A stretch of DNA of 64,000 nt from Butyrivibrio sp. (GTDB lineage Bacteria; Bacillota; Clostridia; Lachnospirales; Lachnospiraceae). Location: contig SVGB01000008.1 in NCBI GenBank assembly GCA_015056565.1, positions 40,324 to 104,323 of the forward strand, read 5' to 3'. The notes under the pieces are model-generated. The model saw only the letters and a list, made by a program, of their open reading frames with translations, had not been told where the DNA came from and made no database searches. The number at the start of each line of letters is the position of its first letter. Positions within the stretch are counted from its first letter, which is position 1. This document shows, in pieces, positions 1 through 10,400 of this stretch. A program made the translations under genes and the position numbers.

Positions 1-727
1 TCTTCTGGAATGCGCAGACGAAATCTGACGCATCAAGAAGTGAATCGTGATTGCCGGTATCAAGCCATGCAAAGCCACGTCCCATGGTCTCAACCTGAAG
101 CTCTCCGCGGCTTAAGTACTCGTTATTTATACTTGTTATCTCAATCTCGCCTCTTGCTGAAGGCTTGACGTTTTTCGCGATATCAACAACCTTGTTGTCG
201 TAGAAGTAAAGACCTGGCACAGCGTAGTTGCTCTTTGGATGCTCAGGCTTTTCCTCTATGCTGATGGCCTTGCCGTTTTCATCAAACTCAACAACGCCGT
301 AAGCTCTAGGATCTCTTACATAGTAGCCAAAGATTGTAGCGCCACTCTCTCTTGCAGCGACGGTCCTAAGGAGCTTAGAAAAGCTCTGTCCGTAAAAGAT
401 ATTGTCCCCAAGAACCAGAGCTACGCTGTCAGAACCAATGAACTTATCGCCGATGATGAATGCATCAGCAAGTCCCCTGGGCTGTTCCTGGATAGCATAG
501 CTAAAGCTCATGCCAAGCTGCTCTCCAGTTCCAAAGAGTTCCTCAAACATAGGAAGGTCTCTTGGAGTTGAGATTATAAGCACCTCTCTGATACCTGCAA
601 GCATCAAGGTTGAGAGAGGATAATAGATCATAGGCTTGTCATATACAGGCATCATCTGTTTGCTCATAGCCCTGGTGAGAGGGTAAAGACGTGTTCCGGA
701 TCCACCTGCAAGAATAATTCCCTTCAT
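1..727 (-). CDS. rfbA: Glucose-1-phosphate thymidylyltransferase, 3' end cut by window edge
   Basis: Makes dTDP-glucose from glucose-1-phosphate and dTTP, the first step of dTDP-deoxysugar synthesis, in the cytoplasm. About 242 codons are visible, beginning [18 protein letters not shown]. The nucleotidyltransferase signature GGSGTR is at residues 8-13, followed by [17 protein letters not shown], and LGDNIFYG lies near residue 108. The family is usually about 290 residues, so roughly 50 C-terminal residues lie outside the window. It follows rfbB by 43 bp on the same strand, so the two are probably co-transcribed. The product is the substrate of RfbB next door. RfbC and RfbD are not seen in this window. 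The assignment is secure. Confidence 0.95.
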   Translation of the reverse strand, partial: MKGIILAGGSGTRLYPLTRAMSKQMMPVYDKPMIYYPLSTLMLAGIREVLIISTPRDLPMFEELFGTGEQLGMSFSYAIQEQPRGLADAFIIGDKFIGSDSVALVLGDNIFYGQSFSKLLRTVAARESGATIFGYYVRDPRAYGVVEFDENGKAISIEEKPEHPKSNYAVPGLYFYDNKVVDIAKNVKPSARGEIEITSINNEYLSRGELQVETMGRGFAWLDTGNHDSLLDASDFVCAFQK

Positions 728-770
728 GTATTAACTCCTTTCATGAACAGGCAAAAAAAGTCTTATCTGA

Positions 771-1856
771 TCAGCGGTTTGAGTACATTTTCTCATAGTA
801 CTTCTCATAATCGCCGCTTGTTACATGCTCCATCCAGTCGTGGTTTTCAAAGTACCACTTGATGGTCTTTCTGATGCCTTCCTTGAACATGGTCTCAGGC
901 TCCCAGCCAATCTCTTTTTTGATCTTGTCCGGAGCGATGGCATATCTGCGGTCATGGCCCTTTCTGTCTGTTACATAGGTAATAAGATCATAGGTCAGAT
1001 TTTTCTTTCTTGGATCTGAATCATCAAGCTCATCACGAAGTACATCGATGATTGTCTTAACGATCTCGATGTTCTGTTTCTCATTGTGCCCGCCTACGTT
1101 GTAGGTCTCGAAAAGACGTCCCTTCTCCTGGACCATATCGATTGCCTTGGCATGATCCTCAACATAGAGCCAGTCGCGGACGTTTTTACCATCTCCGTAA
1201 ACAGGAAGATTCTTTCCTGCAAGGGCGTTGTTGATGATAAGCGGAATAAGCTTCTCAGGGAACTGGTAAGGTCCGTAGTTGTTGGAGCAGTTGGTGATGT
1301 TTGCAGGGAACTTGTATGTGTCCATGTAAGCCTTCACCAGCATGTCGCTGCTGGCCTTACTAGCTGAGTATGGGCTGTGAGGATCGTATGGAGTTGTCTC
1401 ATAGAAGTATGCGTTAGGATCCTCATCAAGGGAACCATAAACCTCATCAGTTGACACGTGAAGGAACTTCTTGCCCTCCTTGAATGTGCCATCAGGATTC
1501 TCCCATGCTTTCTTGGCAGCGTTCAGCATTGTAGCTGTTCCAAGAACATTGGTCTCTACAAAGATCTCAGGGTTGACAATGGATCTGTCAACGTGGCTCT
1601 CTGCCGCAAAATGAACAACCCTGTCGATGTCGTTCTCTTCAAATATCTTGTTGATGGCATCCCTGTCACAGATGTTAGCCTTAACAAATGTGTAATTAGG
1701 GTTGCCCTCCAGGTCCCTCAGGTTTTCAAGGTTTCCTGCATAGGTAAGCGCATCCACGTTGATGATGCGGATCTCGTCGCCATATTTTTTAAACATATAA
1801 TGAATGTAGTTTGAGCCGATAAACCCGGCTCCGCCTGTAACTAAATAAGTTCTCAT
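771..1856 (-). CDS. rfbB: dTDP-glucose 4,6-dehydratase
   Basis: Converts dTDP-glucose to dTDP-4-dehydro-6-deoxyglucose, the branch point for dTDP-rhamnose and dTDP-amino sugars. It is an extended short-chain dehydrogenase of 361 residues, a normal family length. The NAD-binding GGAGFIGSN is at residues 8-16, the TDE triad segment at 136-138 and the YSASK catalytic motif at 163-167. The start has AGAGGA six bases upstream of ATG. It is first in its operon, with rfbA downstream. The aminotransferase at 62643-63740 could use its product, but that link is only an inference. Confidence 0.96.
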   Translation of the reverse strand: MRTYLVTGGAGFIGSNYIHYMFKKYGDEIRIINVDALTYAGNLENLRDLEGNPNYTFVKANICDRDAINKIFEENDIDRVVHFAAESHVDRSIVNPEIFVETNVLGTATMLNAAKKAWENPDGTFKEGKKFLHVSTDEVYGSLDEDPNAYFYETTPYDPHSPYSASKASSDMLVKAYMDTYKFPANITNCSNNYGPYQFPEKLIPLIINNALAGKNLPVYGDGKNVRDWLYVEDHAKAIDMVQEKGRLFETYNVGGHNEKQNIEIVKTIIDVLRDELDDSDPRKKNLTYDLITYVTDRKGHDRRYAIAPDKIKKEIGWEPETMFKEGIRKTIKWYFENHDWMEHVTSGDYEKYYEKMYSNR

Positions 1857-1892
1857 AATCGTCCTCTCTTAAAAATAAACATTATCCAATAG

Positions 1893-1901
1893 AGTATAAC
1901 A
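1893..1901 (-). promoter_or_regulatory. Probable extended -10 promoter for rfbB-rfbA
   Basis: On the minus strand the sequence reads TGT-TATACT, an extended -10 box (TGn plus hexamer). It would start transcription about 30 nt upstream of the rfbB ATG. No good -35 is seen, which is usual for extended -10 promoters. The region is shared with the divergent gene at 1986, for which only a weak TAGAAT (1940-1945) is visible. Confidence 0.4.
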
Positions 1902-1985
1902 CAAACCATCAATTTTTCCCACTTTACTGAATTATATGTTAGAATGATGTGAAAAAGTTTTTTGGAAAAGAGGTTTTTTCAATAG

Positions 1986-3443
1986 ATGAGTGAATTCATA
2001 AACAAGCACAGGAAATTACTTATAATTGTCTTTATTATTGCTCTTGCAGTGCTTATCGTGCCCATGATCTCAGCCGGGGCATATACTTATCTTTGCGAGG
2101 ATGATTTTAGTTTCGAAGGCGGCGCAAGAGACCTGTTTAGGGACTATGGCAGCTACTACGTTGGAGCAGCCCACAGAATGGTAGAGTACTACAACACCAA
2201 TCAGGGTACCTATGTATTCAACTTCCTGATGAGCGCCCTTCATATGTACACAAGAGCAGGTCTCCCTGGTCTTCACTTCTTTATGGTAGTGTGGATTTCT
2301 TTGTTTTTCCTTACGCTTATTCTTTTTATCAAACAAATTGTAAAGGACCTCCCTGCCACCTTGGGAATCACCCTGGCTGCAGCCTTGATGTTCCTTGAAA
2401 TGTACAATACTGACAGAGGCGTTGAGATCTTCTTATGGTACACCGGAGTCCTTAACATGCTGCTTCCACTTACCTTTTCCTTTATAACAGCAGCCCTCAG
2501 TTTGTATAACATAAAAACAGGCAAGACAAGATATGCTGTAATTGGCATGATCACAGGCTTTATCGCCAGCGGATGCGCCCTTAATATTACAGCTGCAAAC
2601 TTCGGATGGCTCCTTGCTATACTTATCCTGAGCTTTCCTAAGGTAAAAGAGACCAAGACAGTTGTACTTCCTTTCGCAGGCGCTTTTGCAGGTGCCATCA
2701 TAAACGCCGTTGCACCAGGTAACTTTAACAGGCTTGATGGTCCTCCTCTTAACGTATTCACAGGATTATCTGAAACTTTCCTGTGCTACGTTTCAGATGT
2801 GAAGCTCCTTTTTGCCAGCAGGATATTCTGGTTTGCACTTATCCTGTGCTTTGCAGTGGTCATCCTTCTTAAGGTAAAGATTCTGCCAAAAGGAGTTTCC
2901 AATCTGCAGCTTGTGATCGTTTTTGCCGGCTCATTTCTTGTACAGTACTTTTCCTTGTTCCCTATCACATTTGCCAACCACATCAGCAATATGCAGGAAC
3001 TGTCTGCGCGCACATATTCATCCTATGAAGTTGTGGCCAAGCTGATGTTTCTTTTCGCCGTAGCAGTGCTTGCACAATGGGCATACGAGAGAAAAGAAAA
3101 AGTCGCTGAATACACAGGAATCGCCCTCATTGTGCTGTCAGCTCTTTTAATGCTGATCACCTACCCAGCTACAAAGGCAGAACTTAAAAGCGGAATTGCC
3201 TACAATGCCATTGACGACTTCAGGAGCGGGGCAATGATTGAAAACTACACCGTCAGGGAGTATATCCTTTCAACTCTTGAAAACGCTGAAGAAGGTTCGG
3301 ATGCGATCCTGTATATCGCACCATTCAAGCATTCCAAAGCCATGTATGGTATGGGCCTTGGTGTAGACTGCGAAGAATTTGTAAACAGATCAGCTGCAGG
3401 GCTCTTCAGGCTTAAATCTGTTACAGTCATATATAACGAATAA
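1986..3443 (+). CDS. Polytopic membrane protein, DUF6056-like, GT-C candidate
   Basis: A 485-residue integral membrane protein with about ten or more hydrophobic segments and a short soluble tail. I recognise it as DUF6056-like from memory; the function is not established. Directly after the first membrane segment there is a CEDDFSFEGG motif, where GT-C glycosyltransferases keep catalytic acidic residues. LWYTGVLN and AVAPGNFNR follow further on. The same three landmarks recur in the proteins at 4417-5931 and 50030-51583. A GT2 starts 14 bp downstream, which would fit an extracytoplasmic sugar transferase using a polyprenyl-phosphate donor. It could instead be a polymerase or a non-enzymatic membrane protein. 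Confidence 0.7.
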   Translation: MSEFINKHRKLLIIVFIIALAVLIVPMISAGAYTYLCEDDFSFEGGARDLFRDYGSYYVGAAHRMVEYYNTNQGTYVFNFLMSALHMYTRAGLPGLHFFMVVWISLFFLTLILFIKQIVKDLPATLGITLAAALMFLEMYNTDRGVEIFLWYTGVLNMLLPLTFSFITAALSLYNIKTGKTRYAVIGMITGFIASGCALNITAANFGWLLAILILSFPKVKETKTVVLPFAGAFAGAIINAVAPGNFNRLDGPPLNVFTGLSETFLCYVSDVKLLFASRIFWFALILCFAVVILLKVKILPKGVSNLQLVIVFAGSFLVQYFSLFPITFANHISNMQELSARTYSSYEVVAKLMFLFAVAVLAQWAYERKEKVAEYTGIALIVLSALLMLITYPATKAELKSGIAYNAIDDFRSGAMIENYTVREYILSTLENAEEGSDAILYIAPFKHSKAMYGMGLGVDCEEFVNRSAAGLFRLKSVTVIYNE

Positions 3444-3457
3444 CAAGGAGATTTATT

Positions 3458-4420
3458 ATGAGTACTACCAATGAAAAAATCGAGATTTCAGTGGTTGTTC
3501 CTGTATACGGATGCCCCGAGGCAATTCCGGAGCTTCACAAAAGGCTCACCTCAACTCTATCAGGAATGAACATCGGATATGAGATCATCCTCGTGGACGA
3601 CCGCGACGGAATGGGATCCTGGGATGAGATCAAGAAAGTTGCTATCGGCGATACCCATGTTAAGGCCATAAGCCTTACAAGAAACTGCGGTCAGGACAAA
3701 GCCATAACAGCTGGCGTTGCTGCATCAAAGGGACAGTGGATCATCACTATGGACTGCGATCTTCAGGATGCACCTGAGAACATCCCAGTACTCTATGACA
3801 AGGTCAGAAAAGAAGGCCTTGATATCGTCATCGTAAGACGCCAGCAGAGAAAGGATTCAGCCATCGTTCAGCTCCTGTCAAAGATGTTCCACAAGGTATT
3901 CAGCTATCTGTCAGAGCTTACCTTTGACTATGAGCTTGGAACTTATCTTATTGCCAGCAAACGCTGCGGAGACCTTTTTATAAACACCAAGGGACCTGGT
4001 AGGGATTTTACAATGTTCCTTCTGTGGACCAACTATAAAAAAGGCTTTATCGAGTTTGAGCATGAGACCAGATTTGCAGGCGTTTCATCCTACACTTTTG
4101 CCAAGAAGTTTGAGTATGCCTTAAGGGCCATGACCACATTCTCCAACAGAATCCTGTACGTTCCCATCTATGTGGGCGCAGTTTCTGCCATAGGATCACT
4201 TATCTACGTGCTGTTTGTCCTGATTTCCTGGGCAACACACGCATCAAACCCTGAGGGCTGGAACACTTTGGCTGCCGCAGTATTCTTCTTTGGCGGGCTG
4301 ATTCTTAGCACTCTCGGAGTCTTAGGTCTTTACATTGGCAACATCTTTGATGTGACTAAGGAGCGCCCTCTGTACATCATTCAGGAGACCATCAATTTAG
4401 AAGAAGGAGATAAGAATTGA
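3458..4420 (+). CDS. Family 2 glycosyltransferase, polyprenyl-phosphate sugar synthase (DPM1/GtrB type)
   Basis: Predicted to transfer a sugar from a nucleotide donor to polyprenyl phosphate on the cytoplasmic face. The 320-residue protein has a GT2 domain with ILVDDRDG, SLTRNCGQDKAITAGV and the metal-binding MDCDLQDAP, then two C-terminal membrane segments, as in GtrB/DPM1-type enzymes. AAGGAG precedes the start. Its last codons overlap the next gene by 4 bp (ATGA), so translation is likely coupled. Because it is sandwiched between two DUF6056-like proteins, the likely job is making the lipid-linked sugar they use. The sugar cannot be read from sequence. Confidence 0.88.
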   Translation: MSTTNEKIEISVVVPVYGCPEAIPELHKRLTSTLSGMNIGYEIILVDDRDGMGSWDEIKKVAIGDTHVKAISLTRNCGQDKAITAGVAASKGQWIITMDCDLQDAPENIPVLYDKVRKEGLDIVIVRRQQRKDSAIVQLLSKMFHKVFSYLSELTFDYELGTYLIASKRCGDLFINTKGPGRDFTMFLLWTNYKKGFIEFEHETRFAGVSSYTFAKKFEYALRAMTTFSNRILYVPIYVGAVSAIGSLIYVLFVLISWATHASNPEGWNTLAAAVFFFGGLILSTLGVLGLYIGNIFDVTKERPLYIIQETINLEEGDKN

Positions 4421-5931
4421 AGTCCCTTAAGCCACTAAGCATCTGCCTTATATGCATTTACGTGATCACGCTGATCCCGCTTTTTGTTATGGGGTATTAC
4501 AACTGGCCATCTGCTGATGATTTTTCCATGGCACTTCAGCCCCATCAGACATTTGTAGCTACGGGTAGTGTACTTGCCACTGTGCAGGCTGCTTTTGAAA
4601 AGACAATTTACCTGTACAACAACTGGATAGGTTACTTCTTCTCTTCACTTCTGACGACCTTAAGTCCCAGCATATTTAATGAGAGGCTCAGCGTCCTGAC
4701 CCCTTATATCATCATCAGCGTGCTGACCCTTGGCACCTTTGTTTTCTTTAAGAACCTCCTTGTAACTTTTGCAGGTTCTGGCCGTGATCACGCAAGTATC
4801 GTCAGCATCCTGACTCTTCTTCTCATCATCCAGAGTATGAAGGGCTCAAGCAGAGTGGAGAGCTTCTACTGGTACAGCGGCGCCATCAACTATATGTTCA
4901 TGTATGGCCTTGCACTGTTGTATCTTGGTCTGATGCTTGGATTTGTTTTTGGTGGGAAAAAGAGCTATCTAAGGCTATTCTTTATATCCCTCCTGGCTTT
5001 TCTTCTTGGGGGCTGTAACTACATGACGGCTCTTAGCCTTGCGATCATTTCAGCCCTTATACTGACGCTTCCACTTCTTTTTAGATTTGGAATTGTAAGA
5101 CTTGATGATAAAGAAAAAGAAACACGTGCGAAATTGCTTATGATCCCTGCCGTTTTAAATCTGGCAGGCCTTGTTGTTTCTGCTGTTGCTCCAGGTAATG
5201 CAATAAGGAGCAGCGCAAATTCCGGTATGGGTCCCATCACTGCCATAATCACTTCTCTTACCAGCACCATAACAGTGTGCTTTGGAGAACTGTTCAGATG
5301 GGAGGTTGTAGCAGCCCTTGTAATTGTTGCAATCCTGACATGGAATCTAGCACCTTCATTTAAGGTCAGGTTCTCATATCCTGTGATCTTCGTGATATTT
5401 GCATACGGAATGGTCTCAGCCAACATGACCCCTCCGTATTTCGCCACCGGCAATATAGGCGCAGAGAGGATCTACAGTCTGATCTGGGCGCAGTTCATCA
5501 CCTTTAGCGTGCTGACCACGATATATATATCAGCATGGCTGAGACAGAAACGACCTGCCACCAGTCAAGATTCTGCTTCTGGCAACGCTGGCGTTTTGAT
5601 ATCAAGAATGTCAGCAATGATCCTTGCAGGCACAATTGCGCTGACAGCCATTTTTTCCTTTGCATCTATGATCAAAGATCATCACTACTTTTCTGCATCA
5701 TCTGCTGCATACGACATCATAAAGGGTAAGGCCAGGATCTATCTTGATGAGAACATTGATCGCCTTAAGGTTCTTCAAGATGATTCTCAAAAAGATGTGG
5801 TCCTTGACAGACACACAGAAAGACCTGAGCTGTTGTTTCATGAGGATATTTACCCTGACAGCAATGAATGGATAAATACAGTAGTTGCCAAGTATTACAA
5901 CAAAAATACTGTGGCTCAGAGAGATGATTAA
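4417..5931 (+). CDS. Polytopic membrane protein, DUF6056-like, GT-C candidate
   Basis: A 504-residue membrane protein, paralogous in layout to those at 1986-3443 and 50030-51583. It has SADDFSMAL after the first membrane segment, then TGSV, FYWYSGAINY and SAVAPGNAIRSS. A soluble C-terminal tail of about 90 residues follows the last membrane segment. Translation is coupled to the upstream GT2 by a 4-bp overlap. It ends convergently with the minus-strand gene at 5928, the two stop codons overlapping by 4 bp, so no room is left for an ordinary terminator. The likely role is extracytoplasmic glycosyl transfer, which is inference. Confidence 0.7.
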   Translation: MKSLKPLSICLICIYVITLIPLFVMGYYNWPSADDFSMALQPHQTFVATGSVLATVQAAFEKTIYLYNNWIGYFFSSLLTTLSPSIFNERLSVLTPYIIISVLTLGTFVFFKNLLVTFAGSGRDHASIVSILTLLLIIQSMKGSSRVESFYWYSGAINYMFMYGLALLYLGLMLGFVFGGKKSYLRLFFISLLAFLLGGCNYMTALSLAIISALILTLPLLFRFGIVRLDDKEKETRAKLLMIPAVLNLAGLVVSAVAPGNAIRSSANSGMGPITAIITSLTSTITVCFGELFRWEVVAALVIVAILTWNLAPSFKVRFSYPVIFVIFAYGMVSANMTPPYFATGNIGAERIYSLIWAQFITFSVLTTIYISAWLRQKRPATSQDSASGNAGVLISRMSAMILAGTIALTAIFSFASMIKDHHYFSASSAAYDIIKGKARIYLDENIDRLKVLQDDSQKDVVLDRHTERPELLFHEDIYPDSNEWINTVVAKYYNKNTVAQRDD

Positions 5932-7448
5932 ACCAGCATACAGCTAAATAGTGATAAGTAAAACAGCCCCATGCTGTAGCACATATATCTCGGCTGCGGG
6001 AATATCATAGAACCTGTGACCACGCAGTTTATGGCAAGTCCAGCCATTACCACAAGTCCCATAACGAGCATTTTTCTTTTAAGCATAAGGCTTTCCGGTA
6101 CCTGAGTGCCGGAGGCCTTTTTTGTTTCCTGCATCATCTTCACAATCAGCGCCACAAAAAGGGCAATGTACAGCCCATATATTACCAAAGATATCTTGAT
6201 AAGAACTGACGGACGGATGTTGGCATTGGAAATGACAAAGGCTTTTAGCACATTTGCCTTAAAGACATAAAGCGCATCCCCTCCTTCACCGCTAAACACC
6301 TTGGCTATGGTACCAGTTAAAAGAGTCTGAAAAAGCTCTTTTTCAATGGAATCTTCCTGAAGAAGAGCCATGTCGCCCTCAAGCTCAGGATAGTGCTGTT
6401 TCACATACTCATCGCACATGGGCTGGATGATATCAAAACCTATGACATCGTAGCTCTCAGAGTAGTGATATGCCACATCTACCCAGTCACTTGTAGTAAG
6501 CTTCTGACCTGCACCTCTTTCATATCCAGGTGCATAGTCAATTGTGAGCTGCTGAGCCCTGCACTCATCCATTATCTTTGCGAAAAGTTCTCCAAGCTCC
6601 GGATACTTATCATTTCCTTCAAAAAGAGATGCGTCTTCCGGCACTGCTGTGTAAAGAACCGTGCACAATCCGCCCTTACTATTTCCTGTATGTCCAGCAA
6701 AAATACCCCTTACAACCTGGTTATAGCCTCTGTCAAATAAAGCCACAGAAACAATAGTCAGCACCACAAAGATCACCGTGTAGCTAAACTTCTTAAGGGA
6801 GCGATGTCTCTTTACCAAAAGATGCAGCACAAAAGATGTAAAGCCCCACATCAGCACCACGATCAGCATCTGTTTTCTGACACTGCTTATAAGGGTTGCC
6901 AGCAAAAAGAGCTTAATGCAGTTCCCAATCTTATAATCATCGAAGCTCTTATGAAGCAGCACTGTAAACAGCACAAATAATGGCATTGCAAGAGACTCTG
7001 TCATCAAAGACTCTGAATACATTGATCCTCTCTTTGCCGCAAACCGGTTCAAAAATGCAACTGCCACCTGCAAGCTTTCCGCAAGGAGCATCATAAATCT
7101 TGCCTTTCCGTGAGTCATGGATTTACTGCACAGATCATAGATATAAACTCCAAGTCTGTGGATAGCCACTACCCAGAGGATACTCTGGAGCACCACCGCC
7201 ATTGTAAGGTACGCTGGAAGCTCATAGGCCACAGAAGTTATATTAAGCCTCTCAAACAAAGTCCTTAGACTTAAGAGAAACAGCGGATACACCGGTTCTC
7301 TTGAAAAGTCCATATTCACATAGCTGGGGGTATCAACACACCACTTTGGTCCGTCGATAAGTGCAATCCCTACAAAAATTACCATTAACAAAACAAAGGA
7401 CAGAAGCTCGAAAGCTCCTGTTCCTTTGCGCATAGACTTAGCTGTCAT
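5928..7448 (-). CDS. Polytopic membrane protein, unknown, possible glycosyltransferase
   Basis: A 506-residue protein with about ten hydrophobic segments. After the first segment it carries VDTPSYVNMD and then REPVYPLFL, a pattern seen in lipid-linked sugar transferases and EpsG-like polymerases, but I cannot assign a family. A large soluble loop sits near residues 270-370. It begins 10 bp after the lysozyme gene and has GGAGG four bases before ATG, so it belongs to that operon. Its end overlaps the convergent 4417-5931 gene. Confidence 0.6.
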   Translation of the reverse strand: MTAKSMRKGTGAFELLSFVLLMVIFVGIALIDGPKWCVDTPSYVNMDFSREPVYPLFLLSLRTLFERLNITSVAYELPAYLTMAVVLQSILWVVAIHRLGVYIYDLCSKSMTHGKARFMMLLAESLQVAVAFLNRFAAKRGSMYSESLMTESLAMPLFVLFTVLLHKSFDDYKIGNCIKLFLLATLISSVRKQMLIVVLMWGFTSFVLHLLVKRHRSLKKFSYTVIFVVLTIVSVALFDRGYNQVVRGIFAGHTGNSKGGLCTVLYTAVPEDASLFEGNDKYPELGELFAKIMDECRAQQLTIDYAPGYERGAGQKLTTSDWVDVAYHYSESYDVIGFDIIQPMCDEYVKQHYPELEGDMALLQEDSIEKELFQTLLTGTIAKVFSGEGGDALYVFKANVLKAFVISNANIRPSVLIKISLVIYGLYIALFVALIVKMMQETKKASGTQVPESLMLKRKMLVMGLVVMAGLAINCVVTGSMIFPQPRYMCYSMGLFYLSLFSCMLV

Positions 7449-7458
7449 CTGACCTCCA

Positions 7459-10400
7459 TCAGTTGTAGTTGATGTTCATGTCAACATTACCGGAAATACC
7501 TGAAATGGATCCCTTTGAAGTGTACTGCCACATATCGTACCTTGTAGCAGTGTATGTTACATTGGCTGCGTACTGGGCAAGCCATATCTTATAACTTGTA
7601 AGTGATGAAGCGTTCATGTACTGAGTAAACCATGTCTTGTTGGAGTACACACCAGCTCTGTAGCCAGCACTCTGGATGGTTCCGCAGAATGCCTTGACGT
7701 TGGCTGTACGCTGACTGGCACTTATCTGATCTCCTCGACCGTGGCTGGCCTCAACGTCGATGTAAATAGGGAAACTTAAGTTGTAACCCTTGCACAGATT
7801 GATGCACATGGAGGCCTCTTCTACCGCTTCAACTTCGTTAACCGCCTGCGAGAAGAAATATACACCAACTCTGATCCCTGCTGCCTGAGCTCCCTGAATG
7901 TTAGCCCTGAACTTAGGATCTTCAATGAGGGCTCCTGCAGATGAGCCTCTGTACCCGCATCTGATGATGGCGTAGTTTACACCGGCGTTCTTAACCTGTG
8001 TCCAGTTGATGTTACCGTTCCACTTGCTGACGTCGATACCCATTGTTCCTGATGATGAGGAAAGAGCTCCATCAGAGCCAAAGCTGTACTTGGCACCCTT
8101 GATAACCTGCTCGCCAGTTACCTTATCGCCGTTCTTGTTGTAGTAGTAGGTCTTACCATCAATGGTCCACCAGCCTTGGCGAATACCGTCGTTTTCTTTC
8201 TTCAGATAGAAGGTCTTGCCATTGTAGTAGTCGTTATAGGTAGCCTCGACATAATTGCCATTGCTGTCCTTGACGTAAACTACATTTCCATTCTTATCCT
8301 TAAGGACTGTTGTCTTACTTACAACGGTTATTTCAATCTTGGTGTCTGCATAGCCTGTACAGCTGCAGGTGATGTTGGTCTTGCCCTCCTTGACACCGGT
8401 GATAGTCACACCAGAGATTGTGGCAATATCTGTATTGTCAGACTTGTATGTCACGGTAAGAGAAGTCTCTTTTGGACTGATCTTGAAGGTCTGTCCCTGA
8501 ACAAGGGTAACCTTCTTGACATTCATTACAAGCTCTTTAGTTCCGGTCTTGGTGACTGTTACAGTAGCTGCAGCATCGTTGTAACCATCAGCTGAGAAGG
8601 TGATGGTTGCCTTACCTTCTGCCACACCAGTTATAGTTCCGTCGCTTGCAACCTTAGCAATCTTCTCATCGCTGGACTTAATTGTAAATGAAGACGGGCC
8701 GCTGCTTATTGTGATCTTGCCAGTTTCATTTATGGCGATCGTGAGCTCTTTTACGCTCAGGGTCATATCTTTTTTGTCAGCCTTACCAACAGTAACTGTG
8801 GCTGTAGCATCGTTGTAGCCATCTGCTGAGAAGGTGATGGTAGCACTTCCCTCAGCTACAGGAGTGATGGTTCCATCAGATGCTACTTTCGCGATCTTCT
8901 CATCACTCGACTTTACGTTAAAAGAGCTAGGACCGGAAGATACTGTGATCTTGCCAGTTTCACCCATCTTGATAGACAGACTTGTGGCACTTAAGGTCAT
9001 GTTCTTTTTATCTGCTTCAGTTACTGTGATCGACACTGACGCGTCGTTATAACCATCAGCTTTTACAGTGATCTTGGCAGTTCCAGCAGACTTAGCCGTA
9101 ACGGTATTTCCTGAAACAGTAGCAACTGACTCATTATCAGATGATACATTATAGCCTGAAGGACCACTTACATTGATGGTTGTAGTCTGGCCAACCTTGA
9201 TGCTGGATTCTGTCAGAGAAACTGACATATCCTTTGGTTTTTCAGGCTCAACTGTGGATGCCTCTGAGCCCGCTTCAGTAGTTCCTGCTGTGCTGGCATC
9301 TGAACTGCCATCAGACTTCTCCTCAGAAGTTCCTGCAGTGCTGGCATCGGCTGCCGGATCTGTAGTAGGAAGATTAGTATCTCCACCCTCGTTGCCAGTT
9401 CTTGCCCTTGCTGCAGCCATTCTTCTTACGCTGCCAAGTGTCAGCTTTGCGCTGCTTGAAGGGTCTGGAATATCGTTTTTATCTATTACTTCGTACTTGT
9501 ACTTGCCATCTGAAGATGTAGAACTGTTCTGGTTTGAGTCAACCCACTCTACAGTGTCATTAAGCACAGACTCAACCTGAGTCTCTACAGCGGTATCTTC
9601 CTTGGCGGCGTTGACCTGAGATTCCTTCTTGATCTCGTTTGAAACGTCAACAGCCTTCATCTCAACAGTATCCTTAACGGTGAGGGTCTGTGAAGATGTA
9701 TCAAGCTTGTAACTCTCATACTCTGAAGAAAGAGCTTCAGGAGTTACCGTATATTTACCTGCTGTCAGATCTTTTTTATAAATGATACCGTCTCTGTCGT
9801 GGTCATCATAGCTGACCTTGGTTCCATCCGGTGTAACTACCGAAACAACAAAAGGCACGTTTGCTACAAGTTTCTTAGTCTCAGAGTTGATGAACTTGAT
9901 CTTCATGTCACTCTTGATAGAGGTCAGGGTCATCTTGATGGTGACGTTAGAAGCTGTGTCTGGAACCTCTTCTTCCTCTTCCTCTATTTCCTCAACCATG
10001 CCTGCTGCCATTGCTCTCGCCATCTCAGCATCAGCAATTGCAAGAAGTCCCGAAGAGCCAACTACGCCGTCTACCTGAAGATCCGCGCCCACTTCCGCAA
10101 AAGAGCCAACTTCAGCCGCATAGTTTTTCGCCTTGGAATAAAATGCCATGAAGGCAACTCCGCCTGCAAGAAGGAGAACTGCCACAACTGCTGCTGCCCT
10201 CTCTGCTACTGATGTGTTACCTAAAAACTCAAGAATCCTGGCTCCAACAGATTCTCCGCGGTCATCTCTGTCGCGGCCTCTGCGGCTTCCACGATCCCTG
10301 CGACCATCGCGGCCACCACGGCCAGCATAGGCTCCACGAACTCTGTCGTATTCATCCTCATAGTCCTGATCGTAGTCCTCATCCTCTTCATAATCGCGGT

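Noticed and set aside
239..571. Plus-strand open frame of 110 codons
   Set aside because: Antisense to rfbA; no independent support.
1458..1814. Plus-strand open frame of 118 codons
   Set aside because: Lies wholly antisense to rfbB with no ribosome binding site or family resemblance.
8600..9052. Two similar plus-strand frames beginning identically 234 bp apart
   Set aside because: Antisense shadows of the tandem Big_2 units, not genes.
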